In this document: positions 20,361 through 30,683 of the stretch, one piece after another
Layout: every line of letters starts with the position of its first letter
How positions within the stretch are numbered: position 1 is the first letter of the stretch
NCBI RefSeq assembly: GCF_030848805.1
Contig: NC_092360.1
Span: 16,120,001 to 16,184,000 of the forward strand
DNA length: 64,000 bases
Reading direction: 5' to 3'
From: Temnothorax longispinosus
Lineage: Eukaryota; Arthropoda; Insecta; Hymenoptera; Formicidae
Translations under genes and position numbers: made by a program
Notes under the pieces: model-generated
Seen by the model: the letters and a program-made list of their open reading frames with translations, nothing else
Told to the model about the DNA's origin: nothing
Databases searched by the model: none

Positions 20361-20683
20361 CGACTCGGCTCATCCGAGTGCACATAGTGCAGACGGAGTT
20401 GTACCGTCGACACCCGCGGTACGAGCGACCAGATACGAAAGCAGCGAGCGTTAGAGGCTTCGCGCCTAAACGAGTGACTCTGCGCATGCAAGAGCCCGAG
20501 GTGGGAAAACTGCGACCGTTCCTCCCGGACAGTCCTTTGCGGTATTTCGAGGCGTCAACACGTCTAACGGTTGCACGTAACAATTCGATTCCTTGGGGCT
20601 TACCCCGTAATCGCCTACGATAAATGCGAGTAATTACCATCATATTCGGGACAGTCCGTCGCGAGCTTTCGAGACGTTAACAC

Positions 20684-20941
20684 GTGCGTTACGGTTGCGT
20701 CGTAATAATCGATACAGGCGGTCTTATCCCGTTATCCGCTAGCGTCATTAGCGTGACATTGTTAATTGTGAATCCGACATTAAGGAGACACGGGAAATAT
20801 ATCCCATCTTATTCGGTTTATCCGAGAAAAGCACTCAGCGGTGACGACGATCCACGCGACCGTGCGAACGCGCCGCGAATCCAGAGATTGCTGTACAACA
20901 GTGAAATAAATTGTTATTTGTTTATAACAAACAATCTTTAA
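20684..20941 (+). CDS. Uncertain ORF in the right arm of element B
   Basis: Counterpart of the left-arm frame with the same MRYGCVVIIDTGGLIPLSAS start, ending after 85 residues. AATAAA at 20905-20910 overlaps its end. Equally likely to be non-coding 3' sequence of the TM1/TM2 transcript. Confidence 0.2.
   Translation: MRYGCVVIIDTGGLIPLSASVISVTLLIVNPTLRRHGKYIPSYSVYPRKALSGDDDPRDRANAPRIQRLLYNSEINCYLFITNNL
20905..20910 (+). terminator. Candidate polyadenylation signal of the element B cassette
   Basis: AATAAA is followed by T-rich sequence about 1.5 kb downstream of TM1. The mirror copy is at 13605-13610 on the minus strand. Position and orientation fit the end of an outward transcript; there is no direct evidence of use. 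Confidence 0.3.
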
Positions 20942-21184
20942 ATCATTCGCGACCCCGAATGCATCCTTTCCACATACGACGATCCAAGGGCGTGGCCGAC
21001 CTGTCCGAACGTGTTCGCGACGTAGAAGAAGGCAACCATCTTAACAGAAGGAAGGACGGGGCATCGCAGACATTAAGGTTTTCTGTATTTATGCCTGAAA
21101 ATACAGTGGCGACCGTTATTACAGCCCAAGTAGTAAGTGGTTATTAATTCAATTTATATCATTCCATTCGTTGTTCCGGTCACA

Positions 21185-22744
21185 TACCAACGTTGGGATC
21201 CGATTTATATAAGTTAAATTGAGGTTACATTTTTTCCACTAGTTTTAACGTTGGTATAAGTAATTTTTGTAAACTTTGATTTTGTACACTCTGCTAGACC
21301 TGAGGTTATTTTTTCACAATGTACATTTTAGGTGTAGTTTTCGTGCTTCCATTCAAACCATATGACGGCCTTGGTGTAATAAATGTATCATAATACGTAC
21401 TTATGAATTTGGCACAAATAAAATGGCTTTAGAGGAAAAATATAGTTTGCGCAGTCTTTGATACTATTGTAATTTTTCCATAAATACACGAACCCAGCAC
21501 TGAAAATGTATAACGAAACCCACTTTATTGATAAATGTGGAAATGATAGGTCGAAATTAGACGAATCCCTTCTAAAATATTCCAATTTACTAAATATTCT
21601 AATAAATAACTAAAATTTTCAAAATGTAGATTTTAGTTTTTTTTTTATCAAAATTACTTTTAAGATAAATATGTTGTCAAAACCTTAACAACAGATATTA
21701 TATAAATGCTTTAAATTGTTAATAAAGTGCGTTAAAAAATATAAATCTGAATATATTGGAAAATGGCGGATTATTTGCCTTCCTCTTTGAGGAATGAAAA
21801 TGGCGAAATCAGCGTTCCACACTATATCAAACTTTACGTAGTAAAAGGTGCGATAAATTCTACTAAGATTTGTCTTCTCGTATAAAATAATGAACTTTTT
21901 CAGACTTTTGCAAACTAAGTAGTATACCACTGTAGGCAAAATTGTACCTATATTGACTAAAAGTCTTAACAAGGTCGCCAAACTGACTTAACATGTCGAT
22001 AAAGTATCGATTAGTTGAAAATTCTATACTAGATTTGCGAATGAGTCGTATATCTTAACCAAATCCGACCTATGCAATACCATCTATGGTGATCTAGAGC
22101 ATGGTTATGGCAGCCGTGCAGCCGAGTGAACGCGCTCTCGAGCTGTAAACCGCGCGGCGTGCGCGCGTTGCTTTCCGACGACGCGACGATAACCGCGTGA
22201 GATGAGATGGACCGGTTCGATCGTGGATCGTCAACATTCGTCGCATAGTCCTCGTAGTTCACGCACAACGCCGCAAATTGCCGTCGGCGATGCCCGCTTG
22301 ACGCAGCAGTAATCTGCTCTACATTCTTTTAGGCAGAATTTGTTACCATTTCTCGCGATTTCTTAACGTCAGTCAGAAATGACCACAGGCGACGTTTCAC
22401 AACGTTAGCGTTTTACAACGTTTGATAACAAAACGTTGGTTTACGTTGGGAATTACGTATTGAAAGTGTGGTGCAAAGTATAACGTCAGGCGAACGTTAA
22501 ATACCTTAACGTCGGGTAATAGAACTTAAACTGTTCCAAATTTGACGTTGGGAAAGTGATAAAAAAAGCACGTCGTAATTTTAACGTTAAGACAACGTCC
22601 AAAAAACGTTAGTAATTATAAGTTACATTTTATAACTTTCTTGGACCGCTTAAAACGTTGTGATTAGTAGAAAAGTAGTCCTTAGTCGGAAAGTTAGCCG
22701 AAAAATGCTGCTTGGGTAGCCTGTAATATTAAAACTTCTTTTAG
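21185..22744. other. Non-coding stretch with ACGTT-rich end
   Basis: I see no gene. The first part is AT-rich; 22080-22270 is CpG-rich without a recognisable product; 22380-22690 has about ten AACGTT/ACGTC words belonging to the CCCAAGCAGCATTTT-ended unit. Confidence 0.5.
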
Positions 22745-23649
22745 GAAATCTGGAAAAAGTCGTCAAGGGAGAGCCACTCAACGACAGATTGAGGCTCTAA
22801 TTACTTATTTAGAAGAACATCTTCATGTGGCATCTGGCAAATTTACAACTATAAACAGTTATGCACAATTACAAGGAAGTTGGGAAGACTTAGCGACATT
22901 TTTAAATTCATTAGTACCAAAAGGTAAAGAAAAGGATGTAAAATCCTGGAAAACAGTAAGTAATAAGTATATATGTAACATGTTATTATTCAACAAACAT
23001 GATGACATTTTAATGATGTCACAGATCATAAAAATCCTTACCTTTACCATCATTAATTCGTCATCATGTTTGCTATGTAATATTTTCATTTTTAGTTTAA
23101 TAATAATTATTTTATTTTCTTACAGAAATGGCGAGATCTTAAATCTAAAATTTCAGAAAAAGTACAAAAATTGAGGAAAGGGAGAGCAGCTACAGGAAAT
23201 AATCCTATTGACATAATTTTATCTGAAGTAGATAAAAGAATTCTAGGAATTATTGGGCATGAAACAAGGCATAACAGGCGTACCTGATAGTTTTCCCGAA
23301 AAACATAATGTAAGTAAAACGCGTTAAATTGTTTTTCTCTTGTTGAATCATTTTGTACCTGCACATGCACTCTATACACTTATACACTCTGTCTATACAC
23401 TTATATATGTGCGATTCTATAAAACAAAACATTTGTGATGCATATAGGATGCCATTGAAGAATTGACAGCAGGAAATGAAAATATATTACAGGAAATACC
23501 AGCTCTAATTATAATATCAGAATTAGATAACATTCCAATTATAATACAAGAATTAGATAACATTCCAAATGGTGCCTTTCCTTCATTTCTCTCTTATATT
23601 AGGTTGCTACAAAAGGTTCGTCACAAAGTTGTGTGCAAGGGCACATGAT
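22745..23649 (+). pseudogene. Myb/SANT-like transposon accessory gene relic
   Basis: Exons are 22745-22955 (after a TTTTAG acceptor), 23126-23309 and 23448-23649. The joined reading gives RQGRATQRQIEALITYLEEH, then KGKEKDVKSWKT joined in frame to KWRDLKSKISEKVQKLRKGR, then DIILSEVDKRILGIIG. Lys/Trp-rich trihelix followed by ILGIIG is the pattern of the Myb/SANT-like proteins of Harbinger-type transposons and their host relatives. A frame shift after ILGIIG (the other frame reads MKQGITGVPDSFPEKH) breaks the product. The third exon carries a short internal duplication (two ELDNIP words). No transposase partner lies nearby. Confidence 0.55.
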
Positions 23650-23680
23650 ATTAAAGCAATTTTGATTTAACTTTTCGCGG

Positions 23681-23731
23681 ATTATAAGAAATGCATCAAA
23701 TTGAAATTTTGATGCATTTCTTATAATTTGC
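23681..23731. repeat. Short perfect hairpin, about 51 bases
   Basis: TTATAAGAAATGCATCAAA pairs perfectly with TTTGATGCATTTCTTATAA around a short TTGAAA-type loop. Size and perfection suit a minimal foldback repeat or a small-RNA precursor; neither is shown. Confidence 0.6.
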
Positions 23732-24572
23732 TAAAAAAAACTTAAATAATTTTATTTTTAAAAATTATTAGTAAGAAAGACGAACGTTTTGTGGTAACCT
23801 AATTTATATTATTATATTATGTTTTAAATTTTCCTTCTTAATTTTTTAAACGTAAGAAAATACGTACAATTTTATTTTTTAGCCGTCACAAATGAAGATG
23901 AAAGCGAACAATACAATAAAAATACAATACAGAACGGGACAAGCAGAAAACGTAAATGTTACATCTGTTACGTCCAACCCCGGGATTAAGATATGAAAAT
24001 CTGGGAAGCAAGGGAAAGGCTAGCCAGAGGGGTCGGGAGAAGGGAGGACGCAGCTAGATACTTACAAATGTCGCTCGCAGGTACGCGCTCTGAGACGCGT
24101 GGCGCGAGCCGAACGCACTTTTATGACTTAGAAAGGGTCAACGTCCGTAAAGACGTTAGGACGCCTTTCGTGAGCGGTGCGATCGTCGGTCCTTTTTCGA
24201 GTCAGAGAATTTAATCCCTTTAACTCAGGATCGGACCTCGTGCAATTTCGAGAGGTGGAAGAATGGTGGGTGAGGTCTTAGATTATAAATAAATGGAAAT
24301 TTATATTTAACGTAAATAAAACATTTATTATAAATTTAAGTTAAGTAATCTGTCGATATTACGATAGGTGAGAACTAGGCAAATTAAACGGGAGACTGAA
24401 AGCATTTTACAATGGAAGTGTATGTTTAAGGTATATGTGTGTACTTCTCGCGGGTGTTACATAAGTGCGGGGGTGATCGGACAAGATTTCTAAGGGGATA
24501 CCTACTTGAAAATGCACATTTTGCCCGCTATTATTACAATTAGTTTCAGGATTGAAGTTACATGAATTTACT

Positions 24573-24593
24573 GTGTGTGTGTGTGTGTGTATG
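24573..24593. repeat. (TG)n microsatellite
   Basis: About ten GT dinucleotides in the LTR-like unit. Confidence 0.9.
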
Positions 24594-24652
24594 TTAATTG
24601 ATGAAGCACAGCATATGAGAATTGAAATAAATAAAACTTAATTTTATAGCTA

Positions 24653-25099
24653 TCAATCTAAGGTTACGATCTCAGGATCGCCTACTTCCTCAAGATCGAG
24701 AGTCGAGGCGGTTGAGGAGGTCGGGGACGGACTTCGGGAAGAGGAGGGGAAATCGGGAGGTTCTAGGAAGCGGGCTGGATCGGGGTTGACGGGGACCACG
24801 CGAGGCGGGACCACGCGAAACGGAGCCACGCGGCAAATAGGGCGATGTTCGGCAATTGGGCGAGAGGGTAGGACGACTGGGCGATTGGACAAGATGATAG
24901 CGGGACGATTCTGATGCGAACAACCGGGTTCCTCCGTAAAAGCTGGTAGGGGCGGTGGGATGGCGAGTCGCGGAGGACCGGCGTTGAGCTGCTCCCGGGG
25001 GAGTTCGACCTCCCGTCGCGCCCGCTTGTTCTGGCGATTTCTCTGTCGCCTGAACGTGCGGAGATTCTGTCCTCGAGGGGGTAGGACTTTCGGGTCCAC
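24653..25099 (-). CDS. Basic/proline-rich ORF in the LTR-like unit
   Basis: A 148-codon frame starts MDPKVLPPRGQNLRTFRRQR, is Arg- and Pro-rich, and ends acidic (DLEEVGDPEIVTLD). An overlapping frame of similar length covers the same bases, as expected in GC-rich DNA. A nucleocapsid-like basic protein is conceivable, but there is no zinc knuckle or other gag motif. Unrecognised. Confidence 0.25.
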   Translation of the reverse strand: MDPKVLPPRGQNLRTFRRQRNRQNKRARREVELPREQLNAGPPRLAIPPPLPAFTEEPGCSHQNRPAIILSNRPVVLPSRPIAEHRPICRVAPFRVVPPRVVPVNPDPARFLEPPDFPSSSRSPSPTSSTASTLDLEEVGDPEIVTLD

Positions 25100-26118
25100 T
25101 AAAATTATTTATTTGTTTAGTCGATCTCTCTCGGACCCGGTCGGAAGCGAACAAAAGGAAATCGTCGAGCAAAAAAGGGGGGGGAGAGATCAGTGGACAG
25201 GCTGGGTCCGCGACAGCGACGAGACGCCGGGAGCCAAGTCAGGCCTACCACAACGCCAACGACCGCTGGGAACCTGATGCCTACACTGACCGACCCCAAA
25301 ATAATAAGCTTCCGGGGATCCGACAATCGATAGACCGTTTAAGAAAGGGGGCGATAACGCGGAAAAAAAAAGGATTAAGAGAATTACGGGACTTATTACT
25401 TGATGAGTTCAAAACGAGTGGGTTTCTTTTTGGTGTCGCTGGTGGATGAGTCGGAGCGACTGATGGTCCGTCGGATCTGTTGCACTGACTCTAAACGTGG
25501 AGTCGAGATTATAATACCGAGCAATGCAGACTGAAACTGAGAAAATTTCTCTGGGGGGGAGTCCTGCGACGTCGCGATTTAAATAGGAAGCTTCGAAGGA
25601 TGGAAGGGGTGGATTTCGTGTGGGATGTGTCTGGTTTTCGTTTAAAGGATTTCGGGTTGGCGGGATGTTTCTAATTTTTGTTTGACGGATTTCTTATTGG
25701 TTGAGATGTTCCTCACCCAAGAGGTAGATTCTTAAGTTTTCGCCTATCCTGGAAAGCTAGAGACGGTTATCGATTTTTGCGGTTTTCCATTGGTGAGCCC
25801 CCTCTTAAGGCCCCACTGTCTTATTGAGGGTGTAACCCATCGGTTCTTTCCAGTGACGCATTTGTTTTTCGGCTATCGCCGATTTCTCTTTTATTGGGGT
25901 TCCTTACTTATTAAAGTAATTTAAATCGACCGTGACTGGCAATATATAACGTCTTTTCGATATGAACATTGAAAAACTGTGAGCCAACTTGGTTTGTCGG
26001 ATTCACACAGCACTTTTTCGGATCAATCATCGAGACATTATTAATTTTGACCATGGTTTTGGTCAGTTGATGTAATTTCTAAATTAAATAGTTTTTAAAT
26101 TTTATTGCGAAAAATATT

Positions 26119-26190
26119 ACCCCAGCCAGGGTTTGAACCTGGAACCTCCCGTATACCGTGCGGGTGTCTTGCCAATTCGACCACTGAGGC
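26119..26190 (-). tRNA. tRNA-like SINE head, minus copy
   Basis: On the minus strand GCCTCAG pairs with CTGGGGT (acceptor, with G-T wobbles), CCAGG pairs with CCTGG (T arm), and GGTTCAAACC is a good B box; TCAGTGGTCGAATTGGC resembles an A box. The anticodon arm CCCGCACGGTATACGGG has a mispaired closing base, so no isotype is assigned. It is part of a repeat rather than a trusted tRNA gene. Confidence 0.4.
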
Positions 26191-26411
26191 TGTAGTAATA
26201 TTTATCGCAATAACAACTATAAGTTGGCTCACAGTTTTTCAATGTTCATATCGAAAAGACGTTATATATTGCCAGTCACGGTCGATTTAAATTACTTTAA
26301 TTGTTATTCTATATACTGGCGAAAGAAATTTATTATTCTGTTTATTATACACCGTCGACCTAGAAATCGGTGCTCCATCTTATAGTTGTTATTGCGATAA
26401 ATATTACTACA

Positions 26412-26483
26412 GCCTCAGTGGTCGAATTGGCAAGACACCCGCACGGTATACGGGAGGTTCCAGGTTCAAACCCTGGCTGGGGT
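26412..26483 (+). tRNA. tRNA-like SINE head, plus copy
   Basis: Same sequence as the minus copy at 26119-26190 in the opposite orientation, with acceptor, T arm and B box intact and an irregular anticodon arm. It probably serves as an internal RNA polymerase III promoter for the SINE. Confidence 0.4.
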
Positions 26484-27319
26484 AATATTTTTCGCAATAA
26501 AATTTAAAAACTATTTAATTTAGAAATTACATCAACTGACCAAAACCATGGTCAAAATTAATAATGTCTCGATGATTGATCCGAAAAAGTGCTGTGTGAA
26601 TCCGACAAACCAAGTTGGCTCACAGTTTTTCAATGTTCATATCGAAAAGACGTTATATATTGCCAGTCACGGTCGATTTAAATTACTTTAATTGTTATTC
26701 TATATACTGGCGAAAGAAATTTATTATTCTGTTCCTTACTTATCTCGCGACCTTGTTTTTATATCGACAGACGATGCATACTTCTCAATCTTAATAGTAG
26801 GTACAAGGCAAACAGAACTTCCGCCACGTGTATTTACAGTCACGTCCTAGGCTTTGTCTCTGTTTGTCGGAAACATCGCACGAGCAATTTTAGAAAGCTC
26901 GCTCGATGCAATAAAGATCTTCATCAACTCTGTCTGGGATTCAGGCCCTTTTGGCGCGTCGTGTCGCCGGATTTATAGTTATGGGCTAGACAAGGTTGAT
27001 AGACAAAATCCGATTACGTATGCCCCGTCTGTCAATATTTTACTCTGGAAGGTCGCTTCGTCGCCTAGGCAAATAGCTATTATAGTTGTATAAAAAAAGG
27101 AATGCGAGACCTAACCTCACCCCGATCGATAACCGTCCGTACTCGGCTTGTTTATCCTAATCTTAGGGTTATCTTAGGTGCATAAGAATTCCCGCAAAAA
27201 AGGGATATCGTGGAGTCCGCAGGACGTAACACATCACTATAATTAAAAAAAAAATAATAATAAATTGTGTATGTTTCCTATTTAAGTTTAAATTGTTATA
27301 TACATATATTATATATATA

Positions 27320-28262
27320 CTAGCTGGTTACCGGGGCTTCGCCCCGGAGGACATGTGTAATAAGACACGCAAATAGTCTCTCTCTTTCTCCCCCCTCTCT
27401 CCCCCTCCCTCCATCTCCCCCTCCCTTTTTCTCTCCCTCCCCCCCTTTCTCTCTTTCTCTCTCTAAAATGCTATAAATTGAAAAATATTACTTTTTTATC
27501 TACTTCTGATACCGGTTTCCAAAATGATCGGTAACAAAAAATTATATACTTTATTATAGCACTCCCTAAGAAATTCAACACCTACTTTATGTACAATTCT
27601 TTGAGATTCAGTCATTTGGAACCTGTTTCCAAAAAGATCGGTAACAAAAAATAGTAACATTTTATAGCACTCCCCGGGAAATTATACTCCTACTTCATAT
27701 ATAATTCCTTGAGATTCAATCAATTATTTCCCAAAAAATTATAAAAATTAAAAAAACCGGTTTCCAAAAAATCGGTAACAAAAAACTATACACTCTACAC
27801 TCCCCGGAAAATTCTACCCTTATTTCATATACTTTTAATAAAAATTTGGTCAAATAGTTTTTAATTCGAAAAATTTCTCATACCGGTTTCCAAAAAAATC
27901 GGTATTAAAAGTATATGAAATTTAATAAAAATTCGGTCAAATGGTTTTTAATTGAAAAAATTTCGGTACCGGCTTCCAAAGAGATCGGTAACAAAAAATT
28001 ATACACTTTATAGCACTCCCCGAAAAATTCAACCCCTGTTTTATATTCAATTCTTTGAAATTCCGTCAATTATTTCCCGAAAAATTGAAGAAATTAAAAA
28101 AACCGGTTTCCAGAAAATCGGTAACAAAAAACTATACACCCTATAGCACTTCCCGGGAAATTCTACTCCTATTTCATGTACCCTTGGTAAAAATTCGGTC
28201 CACTAACGAATGAGTAGTTCGCGGACAGACGGACGGACGGACAGACAAACAGTCGGGTTTTA
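27320..28262. repeat. CT-linked repeat family, copy 1
   Basis: It begins CTAGCTGGTTACCGGGGCTTCGCCCCGG, has CACGCAAATAGTC and a CT-rich tract, then several units of about 130-180 bases with CCGGTTTCCAAAAAGATCGG, ACTCCCCGGGAAATTCTACC and CATATAC. It ends GTAGTTCGCGGACAGACGG with GACGGACGGACAGACAAACA and GGGTTTTATAT. Other copies are at 28268-30490 and 48262-48977. No protein is encoded. I cannot place it in a named class. Confidence 0.7.
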
Positions 28263-28267
28263 TATCA

Positions 28268-30490
<2,223 letters not shown>

Positions 30491-30509
30491 TTTTTTAATT
30501 TTTTGGTTG

Positions 30510-30566
30510 GAGGGAGAGGGAGAGGGAGAGAGAGACGGAGAGAGAGAGGGAGAAAGAGAGAGAGAA

Positions 30567-30608
<42 letters not shown>

Positions 30609-30683
30609 GGAGAAAGAGGGAGAGGGAGAAAGAGACGGAGAGAGAGAGGGAGAGAGAGAAAGAGAGGGAGAGAGAGAGAGAGA
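30510..30683. repeat. (GA)n-rich microsatellite, left side of the ORF1-only LINE
   Basis: GAGAGG/GAGAGA repeat that ends exactly where the ATTGATTGATTG tail of the LINE begins. Confidence 0.9.

Larger units (their letters stand above)
13354..21184. mobile_element. Element B: 7.8 kb unit with 1.7 kb inverted arms
   Basis: The arms are 13354-15042 and 19451-21184. The outer ends read TGTGACCGGAACAACGAATG and its complement. Each arm carries, from outside in, a possible 85-146 residue ORF with a polyadenylation word, a CpG-rich 'leader' with splice-donor-like sequences pointing inward, and (part of) TM2 reading outward. The right side keeps the acidic ORF and TM1. The centre (15043-18450) has been filled by other repeats. 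No polymerase, integrase or transposase of its own is recognisable, and no target duplication was found. Confidence 0.6.
19451..21184. repeat. Right inverted arm of element B
   Basis: Inverse partner of 13354-15042, with small indels. It contains a locally duplicated, diverged segment after CGGGACAGTCC (about 20525 and 20650) that the left arm lacks. Its inner edge lies within the TM2 frame. Confidence 0.8.
18450..22716. mobile_element. Unit bounded by CCCAAGCAGCATTTT inverted ends
   Basis: A 15-bp inverted pair stands at 18450-18464 and 22702-22716. Next to both ends are several AACGTT/ACGTT words (left AACGTTGGTATCCAACGTTT; right many between 22380 and 22680). The unit encloses the acidic/TM1/TM2 cassette and the right arm of element B, so either B inserted into a smaller ACGTT-rich element or a larger element acquired the cassette. 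No target duplication is evident. Confidence 0.45.
25912..26730. mobile_element. Inverted dimer of a tRNA-derived SINE with 13-bp target duplication
   Basis: GTTCCTTACTTAT stands at 25899-25911 and 26731-26743. Between them lie two tRNA-like heads in opposite orientation (26119-26190 minus, 26412-26483 plus), joined through shared CTTATAGTTGTTATTGCG sequence, plus tails. A tail block starting AGTTGGCTCACAG is present at 26221-26340 and 26613-26730 and, inverted, at 25912-25995. A long duplication suggests LINE-mediated retrotransposition; the head-to-head arrangement makes most of the unit a palindrome. Confidence 0.7.
23966..27231. mobile_element. LTR-like unit, TGTTACGTCC...GGACGTAACA, CATC target duplication
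   Basis: The inverted ends TGTTACGTCC (23966-23975) and GGACGTAACA (27222-27231) are flanked on both sides by CATC (23962-23965, 27232-27235). TG..CA ends with 4-bp target duplication fit a gypsy-type LTR. After subtracting the SINE insertion (25912-26743 with its duplicate target) about 2.4 kb remains, long for a solo LTR, so an internally deleted element is also possible. AAGAAAGGGGG at about 25343 looks like a polypurine tract. No reverse transcriptase or integrase is present. Confidence 0.55.

Noticed and set aside
20249..20623. 124-codon plus-strand frame in the right arm of element B
   Set aside because: The left arm has only a shorter, differently bounded counterpart (13773-14015), and the frame covers the leader/splice-site region on the opposite strand; non-coding CpG-rich sequence is a simpler reading.
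26119..26483. Two functional tRNA genes
   Set aside because: The copies are identical, inverted, inside a repeat with target duplication, and the anticodon arm is mispaired; a SINE origin is more likely.
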